NCBI GenBank assembly: GCA_027459505.1
Contig: DAIDIE010000043.1
Location: 163,281 to 227,280 of the forward strand
Reading direction: 5' to 3'
Origin: Acidobacteriota bacterium
Lineage (GTDB): Bacteria; Acidobacteriota; Terriglobia; Terriglobales; SCQP01
DNA: 64,000 nucleotides
In this document: positions 1-9,044 of the stretch, one piece after another
Numbering within the stretch: position 1 is the first letter of the stretch
How the letters are laid out: every line of letters begins with the position of its first letter
Position numbers and translations under genes: made by a program
The notes under the pieces: model-generated
What the model was told of the DNA's origin: nothing
The model's database searches: none
Seen by the model: the letters and a program-made list of their open reading frames with translations, nothing else

Positions 1-1153
1 GCAGCTTGGCGAGCAGTCCCGCCGCCCAGGCTTTCACCAGCGCCGCCGGATCGTGCGAGCGCTGAATACGGCGGGGCACATCATCGGCTTTGCTCAGCAG
101 CCAAAGACCGAGCAGGCCACAGGCAATATCCGGCGCCCAGAGTCCAAACCAGGGCGCCACCCGCCCCTGTCGCGCCATGCTGAGACCCAGGATGAAGACT
201 ATGTAGTAGCCAAACACCAGCAGCAATGTCAGTAGAAAACCGTTGGATTTGCTGCCGCGCGCCCCGCGACTGGCCGATAGCCCCAACGGAATGCCGGCCA
301 GCGCCAGAGCGAGTGCCGCAAACGCCAGCGAGAAGCGCCGGTGAAACTCGATCCGCGCGCTTCGCCAGTCTTTGCTGTAGCGCGCCGCCCACCAGAGTTG
401 CCCCAGGTTCATGGCCTGGGGGCTGAGCACCGGCGGCGGGGTGGGCTTCAGCAGAATCGGCAGGTCACTGCTGAGAAACGAGTTGACCAGAAACTGGCTG
501 GGGCGTGCCGGGGTGGCTTCATAGGTGGCGCCCTGCTGCAGATGAAGTTGCAGCGAGTTCGGCCCGGTGTTGAGCAGCTCTCCCCGCCGCGCCAGGGTCA
601 GCCGTGGAAAGCCCGGATTGGCAATCTCGCCCACCAACACCTTGCGCCAGCGCTGTCCTCCATTAATGGCGTCGCCGACGTAGACGACCATGTTGGGAAT
701 GTTTTCAATGAAGACGCGCGGCTGCACCTCGTACTTGATCTGCGAGTTGCGCAGCCCGGTCTCCATGTTGAGCAGGTTGCGCGCCGCCAGCGGTGCAATC
801 CAGAGGCTGGTCACCAACCCAAGTCCCAACGCGCCCACGGCGAACATCATCAGTGGACGCATCAGCGTCCGCGTATTCACGCCCGCGGCCCGCATTGCGG
901 TCAATTCGCTGTCGCCCGCCAATCGCCCCAGCCCGATCAGAATGCCCACCAGCACCGCCATGGGAATGGTGAAAATCAGGGTGGCCGGCAAGGCGTACAG
1001 AAACGCCACCAGCAGCGAGGCGGAATTGCTCCGCACCACAATCTCCAGCAGCCGCCCCGCCTCGCGCATGAAAATGACAAACGTGAACAGCAGCAATCCC
1101 AGCAGGGCATTGCTCAGCACTTCACGCAGCAGGTAGCGGGTCAGGATGCGCAC
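1..1153 (-). CDS. lptF: LptF/LptG family permease (3' end outside window)
   Basis: This minus-strand frame stays open from a GTG at 1153 to the window edge, giving 384 residues. It begins VRILTRYLLREVLSNALLG and contains an early membrane segment, a periplasmic stretch (about residues 150-250), and a membrane segment near LAFAALALALAGIPLGLSA. These are the hallmarks of the YjgP/YjgQ permeases that pair with LptB to extract lipopolysaccharide and pass it to the periplasmic Lpt bridge. No ATG is available after the upstream in-frame stop, so GTG is the likely start. It is transcribed divergently from the GH57 gene. The frame is still open at position 1, about where LptF usually ends, so a fused LptF-LptG protein cannot be excluded. 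LptF is preferred over LptG only from N-terminal resemblance. Confidence 0.85.
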   Translation of the reverse strand, partial: MRILTRYLLREVLSNALLGLLLFTFVIFMREAGRLLEIVVRSNSASLLVAFLYALPATLIFTIPMAVLVGILIGLGRLAGDSELTAMRAAGVNTRTLMRPLMMFAVGALGLGLVTSLWIAPLAARNLLNMETGLRNSQIKYEVQPRVFIENIPNMVVYVGDAINGGQRWRKVLVGEIANPGFPRLTLARRGELLNTGPNSLQLHLQQGATYEATPARPSQFLVNSFLSSDLPILLKPTPPPVLSPQAMNLGQLWWAARYSKDWRSARIEFHRRFSLAFAALALALAGIPLGLSASRGARGSKSNGFLLTLLLVFGYYIVFILGLSMARQGRVAPWFGLWAPDIACGLLGLWLLSKADDVPRRIQRSHDPAALVKAWAAGLLAKL

Positions 1154-1291
1154 GGGAATCCATTCCAGTGTAGAACTGCTTTCCGTTTCCGGTCCATTTT
1201 GGGCAAAATCCCCCGCCGGGATGACCTCTCCTCATGGGGGAGCGCCCGCCGCGACGGGGGAAGCGGGAGGCTGCCCCGCTATTATGGAATC

Positions 1292-3448
1292 ATGATCCGC
1301 GTTGCCATCCTCTGGCACATGCATCAGCCGCTCTACAAGGATCCGCGCACGCAGCGCTATGAGCTGCCCTGGACGCGCATGCACGCCTTGAAGGACTACT
1401 ACGGCATGGTGCGCTTGGCGGAGGAGTTCCCCAGCCTGCATTTGACCTTCAATCTGGTCCCGTCATTGCTCATGCAGATTCAGGATTATGCCAACGGGAC
1501 CGCCGTAGATCCCTTTTGGGAGCTTGCTCGCCGCCCCGCCGAGGAACTGGACCGCTCCGAACGCGAGTTCGTGCTGCGCTACTTCTTCCAGGCTCACCCG
1601 AAGACGATGATTGGGCGCTTTCCCCGCTACGCCGAGCTGCTGGAGAAATTCCGCCAAGTGCGCTGGGATGCGGGGCGTGCCGCCCGCCTGTTTACCAATC
1701 AGGAGTTGCGCGATTTACAGGTCCTCAGCCAATTAGCCTGGTTCGACGAGTACTTCCGTGAGGAGGAGCCCGCTCGATCGCTCATTGAACAGGGGCTTGC
1801 CTACAGCCTGGAAGATCAGGCGGAAGTCTGCGAGCTGCAGACGGAACTAATCCAGCGCGTCATCCCCGCATATCGCAAAGCCAGGGAGCGTGGTCAGGTA
1901 GAGCTGTCGGTCACGCCCCTTTACCACCCGATCCTGCCGCTGATCTGCGATACCAGTGTGGCGAGCGAGTCGCGTCCGGATGTGCGCCTGCCGCGTTCCG
2001 CCTTCCGCCAGCCTGATGACGCGCGTGAGCAACTGCAACGGGCGCGCGCGCTGTACCGGGAATTGTTCGGCGAAGATCCCGCCGGGCTTTGGCCTTCGGA
2101 GGGAAGCGTCTCTGACGAAGTCGCCCGCATCGCCAGCGAACAGGGTTTTCGTTGGCTGGCCACCGATGAGGGCGTATTGGGGCGCTCGCTGGGGGTCAAG
2201 TTCGCCCGTGACGAACAGGGCGAAGTCATCGAGGCGGAGCGGCTTTACCGGCCGTATGTCTTTACCGGAACCAGTCCCTCCCTGTATGTGTTCTTCCGCG
2301 ATCACAACCTCTCGGATCTGATCGGCTTCGTCTATTCCTCTATGGACGCGGAAAAAGCGGCGGAAGACTTCGTGCAACGAATTCGCTCGTCATGCCGTCC
2401 CGCCGTGCGGAAGGGTGCTGATGCCCTGGTCGCGGTCATTCTGGATGGGGAGAACGCCTGGGAACACTACGAGCAGAGCGGCCGCCCGTTTCTGCGCGCC
2501 CTCTACCGCCGCCTGACCAGCAGCCCGGATATCGCCACCTGCACCTTTTCGGAAGCCTGCGGCTTGCCGGCTTCCGATCTGAGTCACCTCGTCCCCGGCT
2601 CATGGATCAACGCCAACTTTGACGTCTGGATCGGCGCCGAGGAGGACAACCGCTCGTGGGATCTTCTTGCCGCGGCTCGTCGCGTCTGGCAGTCCGCCCG
2701 CGACGCTTCCCCGGGAACCTTGACCGCCGCCCTGGAGCTCTCTCGCGAAGCCCTGCTCGCGGCCGAGGGCAGCGACTGGAACTGGTGGTACGGCCCTGAA
2801 CATCAGACCGAAAACCTGTCGGAGTTTGACAGCCTCTACCGCGGCCACCTCAGCATGGTTTATACCGCTCTTGGGCAGGCGCCGCCGGCTTCACTGCTGG
2901 TGCCCATCTTCCGGCTACGCCACGCCGCCGCCTTCCAGCCCGCCACCAAGTGGATTCAACCCCATATCGATGGGCGCGTCAGCAGCTATTTCGAGTGGAT
3001 GGGCGCCGCCGAGTACCACGTCGACCGGCGCACCTCCACCATGAGTGGTAAAGAGTTCACCATCGCCGCCCTGCTGGCCGGCTACAACGGAACGGATCTC
3101 TTCCTCCGCCTTGATTACCACCGCCCGCTCAGCGAACTGACGGCCGAGATCAAGATCGACTTCAACACGGGCGCCGCAGCGCTCTCGATTCACCTCTTGC
3201 ATGGACAACTGCAGAACTGGCAGTGGACACACGGAGGCGAAACCCGCCATCCCGATGGGGTGATCGTCGCGGCAGGGAAGATCCTCGAAGCGCAGCTTCC
3301 GCGGGCCCTCCTGAGCGCCGCCCTACCGAATGCTCCGGTAACAGTGAGCGCCACAGTTTACGTTGGCTCGCTCCCCATCCAGGTAGTCCCCGCTGAGGGA
3401 GCCCTGACGCTGGAGTTGAGCAGCGAGCAAACCTTGCAGGAAGTCTGA
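1292..3448 (+). CDS. Glycoside hydrolase family 57 protein
   Basis: A 718-residue protein starting MIRVAILWHMHQP. The early HMHQP block is conserved region 1 of GH57. GLWPSEGSVSDE carries the likely catalytic nucleophile at E270, and FFRDHNLSD the likely acid at D337; DGENAWEHY is also typical. GH57 enzymes act on alpha-glucans (amylase, 4-alpha-glucanotransferase, branching), and this long form with a beta-rich C-terminal region is usually annotated only as alpha-amylase/alpha-mannosidase. There is no signal peptide, so a cytoplasmic role in glycogen or maltodextrin metabolism is inferred. The frame is open far upstream (to 341), but that part is the antisense of the Lpt permease. ATG 1292 is chosen because the conserved domain starts there. 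Confidence 0.9.
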   Translation: MIRVAILWHMHQPLYKDPRTQRYELPWTRMHALKDYYGMVRLAEEFPSLHLTFNLVPSLLMQIQDYANGTAVDPFWELARRPAEELDRSEREFVLRYFFQAHPKTMIGRFPRYAELLEKFRQVRWDAGRAARLFTNQELRDLQVLSQLAWFDEYFREEEPARSLIEQGLAYSLEDQAEVCELQTELIQRVIPAYRKARERGQVELSVTPLYHPILPLICDTSVASESRPDVRLPRSAFRQPDDAREQLQRARALYRELFGEDPAGLWPSEGSVSDEVARIASEQGFRWLATDEGVLGRSLGVKFARDEQGEVIEAERLYRPYVFTGTSPSLYVFFRDHNLSDLIGFVYSSMDAEKAAEDFVQRIRSSCRPAVRKGADALVAVILDGENAWEHYEQSGRPFLRALYRRLTSSPDIATCTFSEACGLPASDLSHLVPGSWINANFDVWIGAEEDNRSWDLLAAARRVWQSARDASPGTLTAALELSREALLAAEGSDWNWWYGPEHQTENLSEFDSLYRGHLSMVYTALGQAPPASLLVPIFRLRHAAAFQPATKWIQPHIDGRVSSYFEWMGAAEYHVDRRTSTMSGKEFTIAALLAGYNGTDLFLRLDYHRPLSELTAEIKIDFNTGAAALSIHLLHGQLQNWQWTHGGETRHPDGVIVAAGKILEAQLPRALLSAALPNAPVTVSATVYVGSLPIQVVPAEGALTLELSSEQTLQEV

Positions 3449-4121
3449 CCGCCCGCTGTTCAGCCCCCACGCCCTTTCATTTCGTTCATTTCCACTGAAC
3501 CTTTTGGCGCCGCTGCTGCCTGTCCTAAGCGGCTCAAGCGGCTCAGCGAGTGGCTCGGCTCTCCACCTTGGCCCTCTCGCCGCTCCGAATTATGTAAACC
3601 AATCATCCGCAGTCGCAGCTTGCCGATGTGCAAAAAAGAATTATCAGACGTAACGCGGGTACGCTTGAGCCTTGGCGGGCTATCGCGACGCCCCACGTTT
3701 GGATGAATCCAGACGGGTGTGCCACTCGTCTGAAAAGATGGAAATGGACCTGGTCGAGTCTTCCTGAGGGGGACAAATAGGCCACCAAAATACCGCTTGC
3801 GACCTGGGAAACCAGCGTCAGCACAAGCCGCCGGTCGGTCTGCGGAGCTGATGAAAAGTGGTGAATTTGAAGGGTTTGGCTGTGGGGCGTTCAGGAGCCC
3901 CACGGTTCGGGCTGGTGGGGCTCCTGAACTGCTTCGCAGCAGGTGAGGGAACCTGCTAACGAGGAGAACGAACGCGTTAACCCCAAGCTAGCAACACATT
4001 GTTACAAAATTGTTTCAATCACCGTAAATTTTGATCCCGAACGTTATTTTTCTGGTGCGTATCGGGCATTTTCGGGTCAAAAAATTTTTTTTCGCTCGCC
4101 TGCTACACTGGATCAACAGCC
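3449..4121. other. Intergenic region without a supported gene
   Basis: No convincing gene. A 147-codon minus-strand frame (3460-3903) has no recognisable domain and unlikely composition. The segment contains a perfect 14-bp inverted repeat (listed separately) and becomes AT-rich from 4000 to 4100, consistent with a promoter region for lgt; TACACT near 4103 is a possible -10 box. Confidence 0.5.
3890..3928. repeat. Perfect 14-bp inverted repeat (hairpin)
   Basis: TTCAGGAGCCCCAC (3890-3903) is followed after 11 nt by its exact reverse complement (3915-3928). There is no T-tract, so it is not a canonical intrinsic terminator. It could be a transcript-stabilising hairpin or a dispersed palindromic element. 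Confidence 0.7.
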
Positions 4122-4925
4122 ATGTTTCCTCGCCTTTTCTCCATTGGACATTTCACTCTCCATACCTACGGCCTGCTGGTCGCAACCGGGTTCCTGCTCG
4201 GAATCTACGTTGCCCAGAAGCTCGCGAAGCAATTTGGCCTGAATCCCGATCTGGTGTTTAACCTGGCGGTTTACGTCGCCTTCGCCGCCGTGGTGGGTTC
4301 CAAGGTGTTCCTGGTGATTCAGGACTGGCGCTTTTACTGGCATAATCCGGCCGCTCTGGTCTCCACGGAATTCCTGCAATCCGCCGGAATCTTTTATGGG
4401 GGCTTGGTTTTCGGCCTGCTCACCCTCACGCTCTACGTGCGCCACCACAAAATGCGCTGGCTGGCCGTGGGCGATTGCCTTGCCCCCGGCGCTGCTTTAG
4501 GACATGCCATTGGCCGGCTTGGCTGTTTTTCCGCCGGATGCTGCTGGGGTAAACCCACCAATGCCAGTTGGGGCGTCATCTTCACCAGCCAGTACGCACA
4601 CCAGACCGTTGGCGTCCCGCTGGGCGTGCGGCTTTATCCCACGCAGCTCATCGAATCGGGAGCCGAGTTCATCATCTTCGGCATCCTGATGTGGATCGCA
4701 CGCCGTCGCGGCTTTAGCGGCGAACTCACCTCCTTTTATCTGGTGGTCTACGGCATTGTTCGTTACCTGGTGGATTTTCTGCGCGTCTATGAACCGCAGG
4801 CCATGTTGTTCCATGGGCTTATGACAGACGCCCAATTGACCAGCCTGTTCATGATCGCCCTCGGCATTGGTATCTGGATGCGACAGGGGCGCCGCCGCAC
4901 AGTGCTCTCTAACGTTCCCGCCTGA
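4122..4925 (+). CDS. lgt: Prolipoprotein diacylglyceryl transferase
   Basis: A 267-residue integral membrane enzyme. Lgt transfers diacylglycerol from phosphatidylglycerol to the lipobox cysteine of prelipoproteins in the inner membrane, the first step of lipoprotein maturation. The sequence shows the N-terminal HTYGLLVATGF segment, the Lgt signature GRLGCFSAGCCWGKP (conserved Arg at 132) and several hydrophobic segments. Length fits the family. It is followed after 20 nt by the pseudouridine synthase gene, with recO, glyQ and glyS further along on the same strand. The Shine-Dalgarno is weak. Confidence 0.95.
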   Translation: MFPRLFSIGHFTLHTYGLLVATGFLLGIYVAQKLAKQFGLNPDLVFNLAVYVAFAAVVGSKVFLVIQDWRFYWHNPAALVSTEFLQSAGIFYGGLVFGLLTLTLYVRHHKMRWLAVGDCLAPGAALGHAIGRLGCFSAGCCWGKPTNASWGVIFTSQYAHQTVGVPLGVRLYPTQLIESGAEFIIFGILMWIARRRGFSGELTSFYLVVYGIVRYLVDFLRVYEPQAMLFHGLMTDAQLTSLFMIALGIGIWMRQGRRRTVLSNVPA

Positions 4926-4945
4926 TTCCCGCCACCCACACCGGC

Positions 4946-6112
4946 ATGCACGCCCCGGCCTCCAACCCCTGCATCTTTATCGTTCCACCAGAGGAGGGGA
5001 GTGTTCGCCTGGACCGCTTCCTGACCGGGCAGTTGCCGCAACTGAGCCGTGCCCGCATCCAGGAACTCATCCAGCAGGGGCAAGTCCAGGTCGCTGGCCG
5101 CACCGCCGGCAAGGCCTCGGAAACCCTCAAAGGCGGTGAGCAGGTTGCGATTGCCGTCTCCGCGCGCCCCCAGCCGTCGCTGGAACCGGAAGCACTGCCC
5201 CTGGACGTGCTTTACGAGGACGACGACCTGGCCGCGATCAACAAGCCCGCCGGCCTCGTGGTCCACCCCGGAGCGGGGCGCAGCGGCGGCACACTGGTCA
5301 ACGCCTTATTGCATCGTTTCGAGCACCTCTCCGGACGGGGACAAGCGCCCCTGGTCGTAGCCGAAACGTTTGCCGTCCCAAGTGCTGCATTCGAGCAGGA
5401 GGGTTCGCCGGACGCTTCCGACGAGGAGCTGACGCCTCTTACCGATCGCGCCTTGCGGCCTGGTATCGTCCACCGCCTGGACCGCGATACCAGCGGCGTA
5501 CTGGTGATCGCGAAAAATGACTGGGCCCATCAACGCCTGGCCGCGCAGTTTCAAGCGCGCACGGTACGTAAGCAATATCTTGCGCTGGTGCATGGGCGAG
5601 TCCCCACTGAACAGGGGCGGGTGGACGCTCCAATCGACAGAGACCGCTTTAATCGTGTCCGCATGACCACCAAACGCCGCTCGGGCCGCGAAGCGCACAC
5701 CCTCTATACGGTTTTGGAGCGGTTTGTGGGGCTGCCGGGCATTTCTGCAGCCCCTGGCGGGGTTCAGACATCTGGCCAAAAGGGCTCAGTTCGTGCAGCA
5801 AGACAGCCAGTGCACTACACTTGGCTGAGCGTGCAGATCCTCACCGGGCGCACTCATCAGATTCGCGTGCATCTGGCTTCCATTGGCCACCCGGTTGCTG
5901 GAGATCGCTTGTACGGCGCGCCGGCAGTTCTGGCTGGCCCGGGAGATTGGACCGGTCGCGGCTTGTCACGCGTCTTTCTGCATTCCGCGGAGTTGCGTTT
6001 GCAACACCCGCGCTCTGCTGCGGAGCTTGTGTTTCAAGCTCCTTTGCCGGATGAGTTAAAGCAATGGTTGAATGAACTGCGGGCCCAGGGAACGGGGCTG
6101 AATAAGGCATGA
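4946..6112 (+). CDS. rluD: RluD-type 23S rRNA pseudouridine synthase
   Basis: A 388-residue protein with an N-terminal S4 RNA-binding domain (VRLDRFLTGQLPQLSRARIQ) followed by an RluA/RluD catalytic domain. HRLDRDTSGVLVIAKND holds the catalytic aspartate (D179). Such enzymes isomerise uridines in helix 69 of 23S rRNA (RluD) or related sites; substrate choice cannot be read from sequence. It is longer than the usual ~320 residues because of two low-complexity insertions, around residues 130-165 and 245-285. The stop codon overlaps the start of the VWA gene (ATGATG), suggesting translational coupling. Confidence 0.9.
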   Translation: MHAPASNPCIFIVPPEEGSVRLDRFLTGQLPQLSRARIQELIQQGQVQVAGRTAGKASETLKGGEQVAIAVSARPQPSLEPEALPLDVLYEDDDLAAINKPAGLVVHPGAGRSGGTLVNALLHRFEHLSGRGQAPLVVAETFAVPSAAFEQEGSPDASDEELTPLTDRALRPGIVHRLDRDTSGVLVIAKNDWAHQRLAAQFQARTVRKQYLALVHGRVPTEQGRVDAPIDRDRFNRVRMTTKRRSGREAHTLYTVLERFVGLPGISAAPGGVQTSGQKGSVRAARQPVHYTWLSVQILTGRTHQIRVHLASIGHPVAGDRLYGAPAVLAGPGDWTGRGLSRVFLHSAELRLQHPRSAAELVFQAPLPDELKQWLNELRAQGTGLNKA

Positions 6113-7128
6113 TGAACTCTCGCAATCTGTTTACGGTGGCTCTGGCCGCTGGTCTTTTTTTCGCCCCAGTCACGCTCGGCGCCCAAAGCAAGCCGGGGCA
6201 GAGCGCCGGCGCCGCGCCAGCCGCTACTGCCAGTGAAGCCGGGCCCACCCCCCCCGGTCCCACGCGAATCGTGCAGAACGTCAATGAAGTGAGTGTGGTC
6301 TTCTCCGCGCTGGATAAGCACCACCACCTCATCCAGGGGCTGCAGCCCAATCAGGTGCAGGTGTTTGACAACAATCACCCGCAGCAGATCGTGCATTTCG
6401 CCAACGAAGGAAACCTGCCGCTGCGCATTGCCATTCTGGTCGATACCAGCAGCAGCATTCGTGACCGGTTCCAGTTCGAGCAGCAGGCGATGATTAATTT
6501 CCTGAACTCGGTGGTGCGGCCCAGCGAAGACAAGGCAATGGTCGTCTCCTTCGATTCAACCGTCGAGGTGGTGCAGGGCTTTACCTCCAGTCCCGACAAG
6601 TTGCGCCGCGCCATCCAGGTGCTGCGCCCGGGGGGCGGCACCGCGCTCTATGACGCCGTCTACGACACGGTGAAAGAACAGATGAGCACGCCCGACCCCA
6701 ATGTTCGCAAGGTCATCGTCCTGGTCAGTGATGGCGCCGACACGCAAAGCCGCTGGCCGAGTCCGGTCGCCGCCATTCGCGAGGCCCTCAACCAAGGTGT
6801 CACCGTCTTTACGGTGAGTACGGAAGCCACCGGAATCGACCCCAAAAGCGATGATGTGCTGAAAAAGATCGCCGGGCAGACGGGCGGCTTGAGCCTGTTC
6901 CCCTTTGAGGCCAATCAACTGGTCAAGAGTTTTGGCCAGATTGCCAACGAGTTACGTCACCAGTACGTTGTGGATTACCACCCCAACGACTTCCAGCCCG
7001 ATGGCAGCTTCCACAGGGTCACAGTGAAGCTGGCCATTAAAAAGGCGAAAGCGCGGACGCGCGTTGGCTACTACGCGCAAAACGAGAGCGAGTCCGCCGA
7101 GGCCCACTCGCCCGCCCCGGCGCACTGA
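6109..7128 (+). CDS. Secreted VWA-domain protein (acidobacterial VWFA-related type)
   Basis: A 339-residue protein with a signal peptide (cleavage probably after TLGAQ) and a von Willebrand factor A domain. The MIDAS metal site DxSxS is seen as DTSSS (D112, S114, S116), with the supporting GGGTALYDAV and SDGADT motifs. The leading strand VNEVSVVFSALDKHHHLI matches the acidobacterial 'VWFA-related domain' family (TIGR03436). These exported proteins bind a divalent cation and probably protein partners; exact function is unknown. Its ATG overlaps the rluD stop. Confidence 0.88.
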   Translation: MMNSRNLFTVALAAGLFFAPVTLGAQSKPGQSAGAAPAATASEAGPTPPGPTRIVQNVNEVSVVFSALDKHHHLIQGLQPNQVQVFDNNHPQQIVHFANEGNLPLRIAILVDTSSSIRDRFQFEQQAMINFLNSVVRPSEDKAMVVSFDSTVEVVQGFTSSPDKLRRAIQVLRPGGGTALYDAVYDTVKEQMSTPDPNVRKVIVLVSDGADTQSRWPSPVAAIREALNQGVTVFTVSTEATGIDPKSDDVLKKIAGQTGGLSLFPFEANQLVKSFGQIANELRHQYVVDYHPNDFQPDGSFHRVTVKLAIKKAKARTRVGYYAQNESESAEAHSPAPAH

Positions 7129-7178
7129 AGCGCCGCGCGGTTCGCCTTACCGGCTTGATTCGGTAACCGGATACCCCT

Positions 7179-7925
7179 ATGCCGCTGCGCGAAGCGGATG
7201 CCATCATTTTGCGGAGCTATCCGCTCAAGGAATCCGACAAGATCGTCAGCTTTTATACCCGTGAGTACGGTAAGCTGCGTGGCGTCTGCCGCGGCGCGCG
7301 CCGCCCGAAAAGCGGTTTTGGCGGAGCGCTGGAGCCCCTCACCCACGTCCGCATGCAGTTTTTCGAGCGGCCCAACCGCGACCTGTGCACGGTGGACCGT
7401 TGTGATGTCGTGGCCTCCATGCTGGAGACCGCCAGCCGCGACTACACCATATCCGTCGGCCTGAGCTATATTGCCGAAATTGCGGAAAAACTGCTTCCCG
7501 AACGCGAGGTGCAGGACGCGGTCTTCCGGCTCATGCTGGTTGTCATGGCCGCCCTGCGCGACGGCGCCCCCATCTGGCTCCCCCTGCTCTATGACCAGTA
7601 CTGGAATGTGCGCCTGGCTGGCTTTCTTCCTGATTTCTCTTACTGCGCCGCCTGCGGCGCCGCTCTTGTAGAAATGGCCGGATATCATCCCGCCACCGGC
7701 GAGGGGCTGATGTGCCCCGATTGCCAGCACCCCGCCAGCAGCCATCTTGGGGCCACCTCGCTGCGCCTGGCTCAGGCAATGGCCCGGACACCTCTGCCGC
7801 AACTGCTCACCTCGGCGGAGAACGCCCGCGAAGCCTTTGCAGACCTGCGAGGCCTGCTGCATGAACGGCTGGAAGCCCATCTCGAACATCCCCTGCAAAG
7901 CTGGCGCCTGCTCTTGCAGGCGTGA
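7179..7925 (+). CDS. recO: DNA repair protein RecO
   Basis: A 248-residue RecO. It has an N-terminal OB fold (READAIILRSYPLKESDKIV...GKLRGVCRGARRPKS), a helical middle and a four-Cys zinc cluster, C156xxC159 and C179xxC182. RecO works with RecR and RecF to load RecA onto SSB-covered single-stranded DNA and can anneal strands. Length and motif order are normal. It lies between the VWA gene and glyQ on the same strand; recR and recF are not in the window. Confidence 0.95.
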   Translation: MPLREADAIILRSYPLKESDKIVSFYTREYGKLRGVCRGARRPKSGFGGALEPLTHVRMQFFERPNRDLCTVDRCDVVASMLETASRDYTISVGLSYIAEIAEKLLPEREVQDAVFRLMLVVMAALRDGAPIWLPLLYDQYWNVRLAGFLPDFSYCAACGAALVEMAGYHPATGEGLMCPDCQHPASSHLGATSLRLAQAMARTPLPQLLTSAENAREAFADLRGLLHERLEAHLEHPLQSWRLLLQA

Positions 7926-8009
7926 CTCACAACTGCATCGCTCCTCGCCCTCATGAATTAAACTGGAAAGACGCGGCCCTCCTTGTCCAGGCGGCCGCTG
8001 AGTTGAATC

Positions 8010-8978
8010 ATGAGCCAATCGACCCCCACCGCCGAAGCGGCTGCCGCTTCCACCAATGTGGCCGCCAACCGCGGCCTGAGCTTCCAGGAAGTTCTGCTCA
8101 AACTCCAGCAATTCTGGGCCGAGCAGGGCTGTGTTCTCCAAATGCCCTATGACCTGGAAGTCGGCGCCGGCACCATGTCGCCGGAAACCTTTCTGCGCGT
8201 TCTCGGTCCCCAGCCCTACAAAGTCGCCTACCTGCAGCCCAGCCGCCGTCCCGCCGACGGCCGTTATGGCGAAAACCCCAACCGCCTCTATAAGCACACG
8301 CAGTTGCAGGTCATTCTCAAGCCGCCTCCCGCCGACGTCATCGCCCTCTACCTGCGCAGTCTGGAGGCCATCGGCATTGAACTCGCCAAGCACGACATCA
8401 AGTTTGAAGAAGACAATTGGGAGTCGCCCACTCTCGGCGCCTGGGGGCTCGGCTGGCAAGTGATGCTGGACGGACTGGAAATCACCCAGTTCACTTATTT
8501 CCAGCAGTGTGGTGGCGTCGACCTCAACCCCATTTCCGCCGAAATCACCTACGGCATGGAGCGCATCACCGCCTTCCTGCAGGATGTCGAGTCGGTCTAC
8601 GACATCCGCTGGAGCGGTGCATTCAAGTACAGCGATGTGCGCTTCGCCGACGAACTGCAAATGTCGGTCTACAACTTCGAGAAGGCCGACGTCGGCAAAC
8701 TTTGGCAGCACTTTGAGCTCAATGAGGAAGAGTGCAAGGCGCTCCTTACTGAATATCGCCAGCTTAGCGCCCAAAAAGAAGATGCCGGGTCGCAGGCAAA
8801 GTTGGCCCGCTTCCCGCTGCTGGGCGCCTATGAGCTTTGTCTGAAGTGCTCGCATTTATTCAATCTGCTGGACGCGCGCGGCGCGATTTCGGTCACTGAG
8901 CGGGTGGGCGTTATCCAGCGTGTACGCAACCTGGCAGTCGCCATTGCCCGCGGCTGGACCGAACAGAACGCGCGTTAG
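8010..8978 (+). CDS. glyQ: Glycyl-tRNA synthetase alpha subunit
   Basis: A 322-residue class II aminoacyl-tRNA synthetase catalytic subunit. [19 protein letters not shown] and the block around [19 protein letters not shown] are diagnostic for bacterial GlyQ, which activates glycine and charges tRNA-Gly in an alpha2beta2 complex with GlyS. glyS follows 66 nt downstream. About 25 N-terminal residues of low complexity precede the conserved domain, so a slightly later start is possible. Confidence 0.97.
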   Translation: MSQSTPTAEAAAASTNVAANRGLSFQEVLLKLQQFWAEQGCVLQMPYDLEVGAGTMSPETFLRVLGPQPYKVAYLQPSRRPADGRYGENPNRLYKHTQLQVILKPPPADVIALYLRSLEAIGIELAKHDIKFEEDNWESPTLGAWGLGWQVMLDGLEITQFTYFQQCGGVDLNPISAEITYGMERITAFLQDVESVYDIRWSGAFKYSDVRFADELQMSVYNFEKADVGKLWQHFELNEEECKALLTEYRQLSAQKEDAGSQAKLARFPLLGAYELCLKCSHLFNLLDARGAISVTERVGVIQRVRNLAVAIARGWTEQNAR

Positions 8979-9044
8979 CCGCGCGCCATGCGGCGCGTAG
9001 CTGCCTCCGGACTGAACAATTTTTAGGCTCAAACAGGCTCAAGC

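Noticed and set aside
341..1291. The GH57 frame remains open 317 codons upstream
   Set aside because: This part is antisense to the clear Lpt permease; the GH57 domain starts at MIRVAILWHMHQP (1292).
3460..3903. 147-codon minus-strand frame
   Set aside because: No domain, atypical composition, and no ribosome-binding site.
7071..8855. A 594-codon minus-strand frame
   Set aside because: It lies wholly opposite recO and glyQ, both well supported; long antisense frames are expected in GC-rich genes.
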